DNA of 64,000 nt from Ga0077527 sp964433345 (GCA_964433345.1 CAYSQJ010000006.1:186001-250000), one strand, 5' to 3'; counted from the first letter of the stretch, positions 8,843-16,670 are shown. Numbers and translations are program-made. Notes: generated by a model not told the origin, from the letters alone.

Positions 8843-8885
8843 AGTCAAAATTCTGTTGATGTGATTTCCCCGGATCGTTTCGAAA
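8568..8885. repeat. Direct repeat copy 1: hipA 3' end plus 43 bp downstream
   Basis: This segment matches 13091-13407 in the same orientation at roughly 90 percent by eye. The last ~100 bases, covering the final hipA codons and the downstream CAAAATTCTGTTGATGTGAT stretch, differ at about one position, while the 5' half is more diverged. Copy 1 is part of the intact hipA. Confidence 0.85.
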
Positions 8886-8891
8886 TCGGTT

Positions 8892-8980
8892 ATTCAGTCC
8901 AGGTAGTTAACCTCACAACAGTGCCTAGATTTGGCATCATCATGGGAGCCAAGAGGGGAAAATCTAGACACTGTTGTGAG
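8892..8980. repeat. Hairpin with 21-bp arms, one arm repeated at 14228
   Basis: The arms 8912-8932 (CTCACAACAGTG...) and 8960-8980 (...CACTGTTGTGAG) are inverse copies with one mismatch and a 27-base loop. Bases 8892-8931 are also similar to 14228-14267 in direct orientation, sharing ATTCAG, TTAACCTC and CAGTGCC. There is no T run, so it is not a simple terminator. It may be a small mobile-element end or a recombination site. Nothing coding is seen between 8843 and 9048. Confidence 0.6.
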
Positions 8981-9048
8981 AATATGGCCGTGCCCCGCAC
9001 GATCAGTACTGATCTAAAGACGAACGCGACACTGCACGCAGCACTTGC

Positions 9049-9513
9049 CTAGAACTTGCCAGCACGGACGCGGCCATGCGCCCCAAGCACATGTCCAACT
9101 CCTTTCGTTATTCTGTCGCTCGGAGTCTGTGACAACTCGTTCAGAATGCCGCAGTGCGCAGCGTCCTGAACTTCGCGGCATCGTTCACGCAAGATCTTGA
9201 GGTGTTTCTCCAGCGCGCGAAGTTCACGGACGCGTGCAGCCACATGACCAATGTGTGCGTCCAGCAATGTATTTACATTCCCGCAGTTCTCGGTGGGTTC
9301 CTCCTTGTGGCGCACCAGCGTCCGAATCTCGTCGAGCGTCATGTCCAGTGACCGGCAGTGACGGATGAACGACAACCGTTCGGCGTGCGCATCCAAGTAG
9401 ATGCGAAAGTTACCTTCGGTACGCGCGGGCGCAGCCAGCAGCCCTTTTCGTTCGTAATAGCGGATGGTCTCTATCGCTGTGCCGGTAATTCTGGACAGTT
9501 CGCCAATTTTCAT
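9049..9513 (-). CDS. pbrR: PbrR/CadR-type MerR regulator
   Basis: This 154-residue MerR-family metal sensor has an N-terminal winged helix (MKIGELSRITGTAIETIRYY), a dimerisation helix and Cys77, Cys112 and Cys121. These match the three metal-binding cysteines of PbrR/CadR (about 77, 112 and 119-123). The family binds Pb(II), Cd(II) or Zn(II) and activates transcription by untwisting a promoter with a long spacer. It is divergent from the P-type ATPase gene, with the matching operator in the 110 bp between them. Choosing lead over cadmium rests on the pbrBC neighbour and promoter sequence. Confidence 0.88.
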   Translation of the reverse strand: MKIGELSRITGTAIETIRYYERKGLLAAPARTEGNFRIYLDAHAERLSFIRHCRSLDMTLDEIRTLVRHKEEPTENCGNVNTLLDAHIGHVAARVRELRALEKHLKILRERCREVQDAAHCGILNELSQTPSDRITKGVGHVLGAHGRVRAGKF

Positions 9514-9562
9514 GTTCTCGCCTTCGGGAATGAGCAGGTGTCGTAGGTATGATTTTAGCCGC

Positions 9563-9593
9563 TTGACTCTGTAGTCGCTACAGGTTGTTAAAT
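9563..9593 (+). promoter_or_regulatory. MerR-type promoter of pbrA
   Basis: The -35 box TTGACT and -10 box TTAAAT are separated by 19 bp rather than 17, and the spacer holds the perfect dyad CTGTAG-TCG-CTACAG (9569-9583). The layout and boxes correspond to the known pbrA promoter of Cupriavidus plasmid pMOL30. The regulator at 9049-9513 should bind here. Confidence 0.85.
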
Positions 9594-9623
9594 CGCCGGA
9601 AAAGGTAACTTAAGGAATCGAAT

Positions 9624-12026
9624 ATGAGTGAATGTAAAGCCAGTGGGGGCGGTTGTTCATCTGTGCCACTAGCACCGATGGCGTCATCTCCCGTGGACGC
9701 AAACAAGGTGCTGTACCGGATCGACAACATGGACTGCCCCACCGAAGAGACGCTGATCCGCAACAAACTTGGGGCCCTTGACGGCGTGACGGAACTGGAC
9801 TTCAACTTGATGCAGCGCACGCTGGCAGTGAGTCATCGGCTCGATTCGCTTGCACCGGTCGAAGATGCCTTGCGCACCATCGGCATGCAGGCGCAACGGA
9901 TAGACACACCGATCGACTGGACGCGAACGGTACTGATCATTGCCAACATGGACTGCCCGACCGAGGAGAGGTTGATCCGTGACAAGCTCACCGGCATGGC
10001 TGGTGTGGCAACGCTAGAGTTCAACTTGATGCAGCGTAGTCTGGCATTGACGCACAGCCCTAAGGCGTTAGACGCGGTCTTGTCTGCTCTGCAAGCCATC
10101 GGCTTTGAGACAAAGGTCCAGTCGGACGGCGCAGCGGCTGCGGTCGCACCAGCAGAACCAGTGCCCCAAACCAACTGGTGGCCGATGGCAATTGCCGGGA
10201 CTACCGCGACGCTGGCCGAGGTCGTGTACTGGATCAACGACGGCAATCACTGGGCTGTCGTGGTACTCGCTCTGGTGGCGATTTTCACGGGCGGCTTGTC
10301 GACCTACAAGAAAGGCTGGATCGCTCTCAAGAACCGCAATCTGAACATGAATGCACTCATGTCGATTGCCGTGACGGGGGCGATGGTCATCGGACACTGG
10401 CCGGAAGCAGCTATGGTGATGTTCCTCTTCGCGCTTGCCGAAATAATTGAAGCGAAGTCACTCGACCGGGCGCGCAATGCTATTCGTGGTTTGATGGATC
10501 TCGCGCCCGAGACCGCCACTGTACGCCAGAACGATGGAAGCTGGATGGAAATGCCGGCCAAGGCTGTGCCGCTGGGGGCTGTGGCACGCCTGCGGCCCGG
10601 TGAGCGGATCGCCCTCGACGGCGTAGTGACCAGCGGAAGTTCAACGGTGAATCAGGCTCCCATCACTGGCGAGAGTCTGCCTGTGGACAAAACCGAGGGC
10701 GACAGCGTGTTTGCCGGCACGGTCAACGAAGCAGGTTCTTTCGAATACCGGGTGACGGCGGCGGCAAGTCATTCAACGCTGGCCCGAATTATTCATGCCG
10801 TCGAATCGGCGCAGGGCAGCCGCGCGCCGACCCAGCGCTTTGTTGACCAGTTCGCCCGGATTTACACACCGGTCGTGTTCGCGGTTGCGCTACTGGTGGC
10901 CATCGTGCCGCCACTGGTCTTTGATGGGATATGGATGGATTGGCTCTACAAGGCCTTGGTACTGTTGGTAATTGCCTGTCCATGCGCATTGGTGATCTCA
11001 ACCCCAGTCACCATTGTCAGCGGTCTCGCCGCGGCGGCTCGCAAAGGCATTTTAGTTAAAGGCGGCGTGTATCTCGAAGAAGGACGCAAGCTTGTGGCAC
11101 TGGCGCTCGACAAAACGGGCACGATTACACACGGAAAGCCGGCACAGACCGACTTTATTGCGTTAAGCGGTGACGTCAATCAAACCCGCAGACTGGCCGC
11201 AAGTCTCGCGGCGCGCTCCGACCATCCGGTCTCACTGGCTATCGCGCGTGCAGCCACGGAGGGAGGAGTGGTGCTGCACGAAGTTGCTGATTTTTCCGCG
11301 CTTCCTGGTCGAGGGGTGCGAGGCAGCATTGACAAGCAAATTTATAAACTAGGCAACCATCGGCTGATTGAAGAGTTGGGGCTGTGTTCATCAGAAACCG
11401 AGGGCCAGATCATTGCGCTGGAGCGCCAAGGCAAGACAGCAGTGCTGCTGACGAATCAGACCGAGTTGCTCGCCATTTTCGCGGTCGCCGATACGGTGCG
11501 GGAAACGAGCCGCCAGGCTGTCGCTGAGCTGAAATCTTTGAATGTGAAAACAGTGATGCTTACTGGCGATAACGTTCATACGGCTGAGGCCATCGCCCGC
11601 GAGGTGGGCCTCGATGAGGCAACGGGAAACTTGCTGCCCGAAGACAAGCTCAAGATTATCGAAGAGCTTTTGAAGAGCGGGAATGGGGGAAAGGTTGGTA
11701 TGGTCGGCGACGGCATCAACGACGCTCCCGCGTTGGCCCGTGCTGACATTGGCTTTGCCATGGGTGCCGCTGGCACGGACACCGCGATCGAGACTGCGGA
11801 CGTGGCGCTGATGGACGACGATCTGCGCAAAATCCCCGCCTTCGTGCGCTTGTCTCGGGCCACGGCCGCGATACTGATGCAGAACATCGCGCTCGCACTT
11901 GGCATCAAGGCGGTTTTTCTCGTTCTGACCTTCACAGGACAAGCAACGATGTGGATGGCGGTGTTTGCCGACATGGGTGCAAGTTTGTTGGTAGTGTTCA
12001 ACGGACTGAGATTGCTGCGTCGATGA
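9624..12026 (+). CDS. pbrA: Pb/Cd/Zn-exporting P1B-type ATPase
   Basis: The 800-residue heavy-metal pump carries two N-terminal HMA-type domains with matching NMDCPTEE motifs (about 37 and 112). Transmembrane segments start near 190. CPCALVIS marks the Zn/Cd/Pb group, DKTGTIT holds the phosphorylated Asp, and GDGINDAPALA is the hinge. A Cys-rich Gly start (SECKASGGGCSS) may add a metal site. It drives ATP-dependent efflux of Pb(II), Zn(II) or Cd(II) to the periplasm. The stop overlaps the pbrBC start as ATGA. It is expressed from the MerR-type promoter at 9563. Confidence 0.93.
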   Translation: MSECKASGGGCSSVPLAPMASSPVDANKVLYRIDNMDCPTEETLIRNKLGALDGVTELDFNLMQRTLAVSHRLDSLAPVEDALRTIGMQAQRIDTPIDWTRTVLIIANMDCPTEERLIRDKLTGMAGVATLEFNLMQRSLALTHSPKALDAVLSALQAIGFETKVQSDGAAAAVAPAEPVPQTNWWPMAIAGTTATLAEVVYWINDGNHWAVVVLALVAIFTGGLSTYKKGWIALKNRNLNMNALMSIAVTGAMVIGHWPEAAMVMFLFALAEIIEAKSLDRARNAIRGLMDLAPETATVRQNDGSWMEMPAKAVPLGAVARLRPGERIALDGVVTSGSSTVNQAPITGESLPVDKTEGDSVFAGTVNEAGSFEYRVTAAASHSTLARIIHAVESAQGSRAPTQRFVDQFARIYTPVVFAVALLVAIVPPLVFDGIWMDWLYKALVLLVIACPCALVISTPVTIVSGLAAAARKGILVKGGVYLEEGRKLVALALDKTGTITHGKPAQTDFIALSGDVNQTRRLAASLAARSDHPVSLAIARAATEGGVVLHEVADFSALPGRGVRGSIDKQIYKLGNHRLIEELGLCSSETEGQIIALERQGKTAVLLTNQTELLAIFAVADTVRETSRQAVAELKSLNVKTVMLTGDNVHTAEAIAREVGLDEATGNLLPEDKLKIIEELLKSGNGGKVGMVGDGINDAPALARADIGFAMGAAGTDTAIETADVALMDDDLRKIPAFVRLSRATAAILMQNIALALGIKAVFLVLTFTGQATMWMAVFADMGASLLVVFNGLRLLRR

Positions 12027-13075
12027 CGCTCAAGCAGTTCTTCTACGATTGGAACGGCCTGAACTTCGCGTTGTTCGAAGCGATTAACCAAGCCACCCCC
12101 GAGTGGCTTACTCCTCTTGCCCGCATCGGAAGCACGCTGGGTAGCTACTGGACCGGACCATTCTTGCTGATAGTGCTGTTACTGTGGTCTAGGCTTCTGA
12201 ATTCAAGCACCAAACCGCAATTCACAGCATCAGCTGTACGAACTCAGGCACAGCGCTTTGCGCTAGGGTTTGCGTTGTCGGCGCTCGGAGTCGTCCTTCT
12301 AAAATTAGCCATGGATTTCCCTCGACCATTTGCCGCACTGATCGATATGGTGCGGATCATCGGCGAGCCGGAACTGCAGTACAGTTTTCCGAGTGGGCAT
12401 GCAGCCTACGCCATGCTGGTAGCCGTAACCCTATGGCCGCTTGTAACGCGCCCCCTTCGCGTCCTTTTGGTAGCTTGGCTGGTATGGGTGGGATGGTCAC
12501 GTATCGCAGTCGGCGCGCACTTCCCAGCGGACGTATTTGGCGGCTACTTGCTCGGCGGGCTATCGTCGGGAATCGCGCGCTTTGCCACGACGAGGCGGTT
12601 CGCTTGGTGGAACGCGGCGATGGGTATCGCCCTGCTCGATCAAATCTCCAAACAACTCGTCCACACTCAGTTGGAGTACGCCCAGGTCATTCCGATAACG
12701 CCCTTCTTCAACCTTGTACATGTATGGAATACCGGCGCGGCGTTCAGCTTCCTCGCTGATGCTGGCGGTTGGCAGCGTTGGCTCTTCATTTCGCTTGCGA
12801 TAGGAGTCTCAACGTGGCTCGCCTGGGCATTGCTTAAGCCGCGAGTACAACTGGAGGCAACTGCGTTTTTCTTGATTTTAGGTGGCGCATTGGGAAACTT
12901 AGCCGACCGCGTGTTTCGCGGTTACGTCGTGGATTCACTCGACTTCCACTGGAGGGGCTGGCACTGGCCCGCCTTTAATGTGGCCGATGTTGCAATCACA
13001 TGTGGGGTGGTTCTGCTAATTCTTGCTTCGATTCAAGCCAAGCAGTCGCAACGACTAATAGCAAAAATTCACTGA
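12023..13075 (+). CDS. pbrBC: PbrBC: undecaprenyl-PP phosphatase (PAP2) fused to lipoprotein signal peptidase
   Basis: The 350-residue membrane protein joins two enzymes. Residues ~1-195 form a PAP2 phosphatase with KLAMDFPRP, SFPSGHAAYA and SRIAVGAHFPAD. Residues ~200-350 form an LspA-type signal peptidase II with DQISK, NTGAAFSF, GNLADR and FNVADVAI, the last two holding the catalytic Asp pair. In lead resistance operons the phosphatase is proposed to supply phosphate for periplasmic Pb sequestration, and the fusion with PbrC is known. The ATG at 12023 overlaps the pbrA stop. No pbrD or pbrT is nearby, so this is a minimal R-A-BC operon. Confidence 0.9.
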   Translation: MTLKQFFYDWNGLNFALFEAINQATPEWLTPLARIGSTLGSYWTGPFLLIVLLLWSRLLNSSTKPQFTASAVRTQAQRFALGFALSALGVVLLKLAMDFPRPFAALIDMVRIIGEPELQYSFPSGHAAYAMLVAVTLWPLVTRPLRVLLVAWLVWVGWSRIAVGAHFPADVFGGYLLGGLSSGIARFATTRRFAWWNAAMGIALLDQISKQLVHTQLEYAQVIPITPFFNLVHVWNTGAAFSFLADAGGWQRWLFISLAIGVSTWLAWALLKPRVQLEATAFFLILGGALGNLADRVFRGYVVDSLDFHWRGWHWPAFNVADVAITCGVVLLILASIQAKQSQRLIAKIH

Positions 13076-13090
13076 CGATCCGCAGTGAAA

Positions 13091-13407
13091 CAAAATGAAA
13101 ATTGCCATGACAGTCGGCTCGAAACGCCATTGTGTCGTCACTGACATTTTGCCGCGTCATTCCCGCCAAATCCGCAATAGCAGCGGAGTTCCTGATGCAT
13201 CGGTGGAAAACATCTTTGCAGAGCTGGGACGCGATGTGCCCGGCGCACTGGAAAAAACAGCGAACCAAATGCCACCGGGTTTTCCTCAAGCATTAATCGA
13301 TTCGATTACGCGGGGAACGCTGAATCGGCTGAGACTGCTCGAACAGGCCGCACAGAAAGCCTGAAGTCAAAATTCTGTTGATGTGATTTCCCCGGATCGT
13401 TTCGAAA
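13091..13407 (+). pseudogene. Duplicate hipA 3' fragment (direct repeat copy 2)
   Basis: Bases 13095-13364 encode about 89 residues matching the C-terminus of the HipA at 7523-8842 (AELGRDVPGALEKTANQMPP, then RGTLNRLRLLEQAAQKA). There is no kinase core, no start signal worth trusting and no hipB. The repeat continues 43 bases past the stop. It begins just after the pbrBC stop, so the pbr operon is bracketed by the two hipA ends. Non-functional. Confidence 0.85.
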
Positions 13408-13691
13408 CTTCGCTTTTTGATCTTCTTGGTGTCTTGGCGACTTAATAGTCTTTGAATTGGCTGGCTCTCTTGGCGGACAAAAGGGGCAACCTGACCACAT
13501 AGCGTGTATGCCACCGCGTGTATGATTGGTATCTCTGCGTGCAATATAGCAAGATGAAGATTAAGCTACGTACCCGCAGTTTCTATTCAGAACTTCCATT
13601 CTAGAATGCTCTGAACTGCCACTCATCACTCCATAATTGCAAGTGCATGGGGAAAGCAATGTTGATAAAAATAATATAGGGAAATTGAATC

Positions 13692-14135
13692 GTGAACCCA
13701 ACAATGCGTAACGCGGCAATCGTAATCGGATTCTCGCTCATGACACTTGCAATGTCGTTTCCAACCATTCAAGAAACAAGCGCCGCCGGAATGAATCATG
13801 GCCCTGCTGGGCCCAGCCCGATCACCGGATTGCTAAAAAATCCCAGAGTACCGTTTCGGTTGGGGCTTGGGGTGCAGAAATTTCAGAAAAATTGTTCCGC
13901 GTGCCATGGCCAGTGGGCGGAGGGTACGGTAGATAAAGGGCCTCCCTTGATTCACACATTCTACAAACCATCCCACCATGATGACGGTTCATTTCTCGGG
14001 GCTGTACGCTCAGGTGTGACAGCTCATCACTGGAATTTCGGAAACATGCCTCCTGTGGAGGGAATTACCGATACAGACATTGGACAGATAGTTCAGTTTA
14101 TTCGCTGGTGGCAAAAAGAGAATGGTATCCGTTGA
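13692..14135 (+). CDS. Exported c-type cytochrome
   Basis: The 147-residue protein has a signal peptide (hydrophobic about 8-25) and one haem-binding CSACH motif near residue 67, with NMPPVEGITDTDIGQIVQFI later supplying the Met ligand and final helix of a class I cytochrome c fold. It would transfer electrons in the periplasm. GTG at 13692 is taken because AGGGA lies nine bases upstream; ATG at 13704 is the alternative. A His/Met-containing stretch (GMNHGP) follows the signal peptide, as in cytochromes found with copper or other metal-resistance genes. It is the only gene between the hipA fragment and the repressor. Confidence 0.85.
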   Translation: MNPTMRNAAIVIGFSLMTLAMSFPTIQETSAAGMNHGPAGPSPITGLLKNPRVPFRLGLGVQKFQKNCSACHGQWAEGTVDKGPPLIHTFYKPSHHDDGSFLGAVRSGVTAHHWNFGNMPPVEGITDTDIGQIVQFIRWWQKENGIR

Positions 14136-14227
14136 AGGTTACGACTGGATGTCCGCATTTACACAGACCCAGACCCTGCTGCGGCGGAGTTTTTCTTGTT
14201 TGAGCTATGTCCGCTTTGGAAGCAGTC

Positions 14228-14267
14228 ATTCAGGCTAAATAATTAACCTCGCACCAGTGCCCAGAAT
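14228..14267. repeat. Second copy of the 8892-8931 repeat
   Basis: ATTCAG, TTAACCTC, CAGTGCC and AGA are shared in order and direction with 8892-8931 across about 40 bases. The inverted second arm seen at 8960-8980 is absent. It lies in the 194-bp gap between the cytochrome and the repressor, which otherwise shows nothing. Confidence 0.5.
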
Positions 14268-14329
14268 TACCCGGCTTGGGGAGGCATTCAAGTCGAATCT
14301 TCAGCGCCCAGACTTTCCTCCAAAACCCG

Positions 14330-15115
14330 CTACAGCTTCTGCATCGCAAGCGCGACACGCCCGAGCACCACAACATCCGTCTCTCGCACAGCGTCATCTC
14401 GGAATGAACCAAGCCGATCGATCGCTTCAGCAGCCATCAACGGGTTGTCGCACGCGATCAGATAATCGCCTTGCAGCCGACGCTGCACACGCCGCACCAT
14501 CACGCGGTCACCCAAGAGTAGTGCGTAGACGCCATTGTCATCGGCAATTCGCGTGTCGTTGGTGTCAACCAGCAACGGTGTACCGTCCTGGATGCGCTCC
14601 ACCATGGCATCACCCCGCATGCGCAGCAGAACAAATCCGGCAAGGCCACGCCCTAGCACCTGGCTCCAGATGCTGTTCGGTAGCGCCGTATGGTCCCACT
14701 CGCCGTTCTCGGTCTTCAGTTGAGTGAGCGGCGTGACCTGATTATCCCGGATCAGCTTGGCAAGCCGCGCGGGCAGTTTGCCCGCAGGAAGCGTCGCTGT
14801 GGTACTCGATTTAGCGGGTTCCGCAGAATCGTCAAATAACCGTGCCGGATCCACCCCCAGTTGACGCCCCATGCGTCCGAGTTCCTCAAAACTCGGATAA
14901 GTCTCACCCCGCAACCAGTTGGCCGCAGTCGTGCCACTCACCCCAACCCGTTCCTTGATCACCCGAGCACGGCCGCGTGGCGGTAGCCCCAGTTCGCCCA
15001 GCATCACGTTGAGTCGCTGAGCAAAAGCCTTCATCCGCTCCGGATCATTGCGTGGCTTCTTTCCCGGCTCAGACTCATCTGTGGGTAGCGCTTGTTTTCG
15101 TTCGATGGCAGCCAT
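14330..15115 (-). CDS. CI/SetR-like repressor, S24 domain without catalytic dyad
   Basis: The 261-residue protein has an N-terminal helix-turn-helix (about 48-90, with RVGVSGTTAANWLRGETYPS) and a C-terminal LexA/CI-type S24 domain (about 145-258). A linker Ala111-Gly112 could be the cleavage bond. At the catalytic Ser position the sequence is RGDAMVERIQDG (Ala170), and at the Lys position VMVRRV (Arg208), so both protease residues are replaced. Such a protein should bind DNA and dimerise but not self-cleave with RecA. It is divergent from an FlhDC-like pair across 268 bp. AAGGAA precedes the ATG. Confidence 0.85.
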   Translation of the reverse strand: MAAIERKQALPTDESEPGKKPRNDPERMKAFAQRLNVMLGELGLPPRGRARVIKERVGVSGTTAANWLRGETYPSFEELGRMGRQLGVDPARLFDDSAEPAKSSTTATLPAGKLPARLAKLIRDNQVTPLTQLKTENGEWDHTALPNSIWSQVLGRGLAGFVLLRMRGDAMVERIQDGTPLLVDTNDTRIADDNGVYALLLGDRVMVRRVQRRLQGDYLIACDNPLMAAEAIDRLGSFRDDAVRETDVVVLGRVALAMQKL

Positions 15116-15383
15116 CAGACAGATTCCTTGTGATCCCCAGGAGGCTCTAATTCCTCCATGTCGTTGACCACTATGAATAATTCTAAATTAACTACGGTTA
15201 TATAAAAAATAATTACAGAAGTCTGTTGAAATTTTAAAGACAAATAATAATAATGTCCATGATTTCACATTTTTCTTGATGTATCTACAATCCAAGCCGT
15301 CGTGAAAAGCCATAACGCGAGTTATCCAAGATTCAATTAGAAACAGAAATAATAATTAATAATCAATTAGTTATATTAAATTC
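15116..15383. promoter_or_regulatory. Divergent control region between repressor and FlhDC-like genes
   Basis: This AT-rich 268-bp region has no gene. Near the repressor start, GGAGG (15140-15144) and CCTCC (15153-15157) form a short inverted repeat. Several AT blocks follow up to the FlhD-like ATG. Repressor operators and both promoters are expected here, but no repeated operator can be assigned with confidence. Confidence 0.45.
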
Positions 15384-15860
15384 ATGGATGACCTTGAGAA
15401 TCTCAATCGCCAGATCGCCGCACACTGGCTGGGACGCCTCGATGCCGATCAGGAGGCGTACCTCGACTACACCTCCGTATGTCTCGGCCAACTGACCCAC
15501 AGTGCCCCCGAAATGACTCGCCTGCTCGACTGCCTGAAACAGGAGGATCTGAGCGCACTGCTCGTCGCAAAACTCAATCGTCGCTACCTCAAATTCGCCC
15601 GTCTGGCCGCCAACGAGGCGCTCGCCGGCAAACTCGACATGCTCGTGCGACTCGGCATCACGCTGGAGCAAGCGGAACTGCTGCGCAATCTCACCGACGA
15701 AGAAATCGACAGGCTCGCCTTCGGCTGGGGTGGGCCGATTGTGCAGTTCGCAGCTCAGGCTTTTCGGCGAGGCGTAGCACTGCACGCCCAGGCCGGCAAA
15801 CACCACGCAACGGCTTTCGTTGCAGCACGCGTTGCAGGAACGCGCGGAGAGCGTGCGTGA
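15384..15860 (+). CDS. FlhD-like transcriptional activator subunit (SetD-like)
   Basis: The 158-residue protein resembles flagellar regulator FlhD in its central part: LNRRYLKFARLAANEALAG and then LDMLVRLGITLEQAELLRNL line up with the FlhD helices that precede and form the HTH-like region. It is longer than FlhD (about 105-119 residues) at both ends. FlhD acts in a complex with FlhC to recruit RNA polymerase. No flagellar gene is present. In SXT/R391 and IncA/C elements FlhDC relatives (SetCD, AcaCD) activate conjugation genes, which fits this location. It ends GTGA into the FlhC-like gene. No clear ribosome site precedes the ATG. Confidence 0.8.
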   Translation: MDDLENLNRQIAAHWLGRLDADQEAYLDYTSVCLGQLTHSAPEMTRLLDCLKQEDLSALLVAKLNRRYLKFARLAANEALAGKLDMLVRLGITLEQAELLRNLTDEEIDRLAFGWGGPIVQFAAQAFRRGVALHAQAGKHHATAFVAARVAGTRGERA

Positions 15861-16489
15861 TCGTGATCCCGGAGGATGCCGACCCCAAAGATCCCTGTTG
15901 GGAAGTCGCCTACCTTCAACTTGCACACGGGCTGGTCATGGCAGGCACGAGAGCCAAGATCATCGCGCGCTTCACTGATCTGCCCACAAAAAAGATCCAG
16001 CGCCTCTACAGGGCACTGCGGGGCACGAATCCGCCGGCGGGACCCATCATGCAAGGCAATGCTCGCTTTTTCGCGATACCAGGCAAGCACACCTCCGAAG
16101 CCTGGAGCGTGCAATGCGCGGTTTTTCTGGCGTGCTTTGAGCGCATGGGCAAGATCACTACAGCCCCGGCGCATCGCGGCTGGCAGATGCTCGCCGCGTT
16201 TACCGTCTACCAGAGCCTCACCGAAAAGCTCTACCGCGAGACTGCGATCAAGCGGTTGGACATCAATCAGGCCTATGCACTGCTCGCCCACTGCGGATTC
16301 CTGGCGCACCCCGGCGCCGCCGAACTGCAGCGCAAGGAATGCCCAGTGTGCCTCATTAGTTATCCGGTGGTCACCACCGAGCGCCCCGATATCCAGAGTT
16401 GCCCCATCTGCGCGATCAATGCCAACAACATTCGGCTCTCCCGGCAAAGCCGCCGCCCGGCATCAGAAAGCCCTCCTGCCACCGCCTGA
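15857..16489 (+). CDS. FlhC-like transcriptional activator subunit (SetC-like)
   Basis: The 210-residue protein starts at a GTG sharing four bases (GTGA) with the FlhD-like stop. The N-terminal helices (YLQLAHGLVMAGTRAKIIAR, then FTDLPTKKIQRLYRALRG and NPPAGP) match FlhC. Near residues 162-185 the motif CPVC-N16-CPIC reproduces exactly the zinc-binding cysteine spacing of FlhC. FlhC provides most DNA contacts of the hetero-complex. With its partner it is the probable activator of the element's transfer or excision genes. Calling it SetC-like rests on context, not on a sequence search. Confidence 0.85.
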   Translation: MIVIPEDADPKDPCWEVAYLQLAHGLVMAGTRAKIIARFTDLPTKKIQRLYRALRGTNPPAGPIMQGNARFFAIPGKHTSEAWSVQCAVFLACFERMGKITTAPAHRGWQMLAAFTVYQSLTEKLYRETAIKRLDINQAYALLAHCGFLAHPGAAELQRKECPVCLISYPVVTTERPDIQSCPICAINANNIRLSRQSRRPASESPPATA

Positions 16490-16546
16490 GTGGAGCATTT
16501 TCTCGCCAACCCCTCAAGTTTATTGAGGGATTAGGCCGAGCAACAA

Positions 16547-16583
16547 GGTTCGCGGCACGCAACTATCGTTGCATGCGCGAACC
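16547..16583. other. Hairpin without T run
   Basis: GGTTCGCG pairs with CGCGAACC, with an inner GCAAC...GTTGC stem. It lies 58 bp after the FlhC-like stop. It has no poly-T tail, so it is either an intrinsic-terminator relic or a protein-binding site near the excisionase. Confidence 0.5.
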
Positions 16584-16629
16584 TTCCAGATATTCTTCAA
16601 GCACATACACGTCGCGAATACCAAAGACG

Positions 16630-16670
16630 CGCCGGTGTTCACGCCATTCTGGAAGATGCCAACACCGGCG
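16630..16670. other. Perfect 10-bp inverted repeat
   Basis: CGCCGGTGTT (16630-16639) and AACACCGGCG (16661-16670) are exact inverses with a 21-base loop, 57 bp before the excisionase-like start. This is a plausible regulator or recombination-factor site. Confidence 0.5.

Noticed and set aside
8912..8980. Transcription terminator after hipA
   Set aside because: The stem has a 27-base loop and no T run on either side, and a related sequence occurs elsewhere without the second arm.
9049..12026. Mercury or copper resistance (MerR-MerA or CueR-CopA)
   Set aside because: The Cys77/112/121 pattern, 19-bp spacer promoter, CPC motif and PbrBC fusion match Pb/Cd/Zn systems; no merA, merT or CopA-type C-x-x-C pair is present.
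15384..16489. Flagellar master regulator operon
   Set aside because: No flagellar, chemotaxis or motility gene is nearby, and the location is next to repressor, excisionase and integrase genes.
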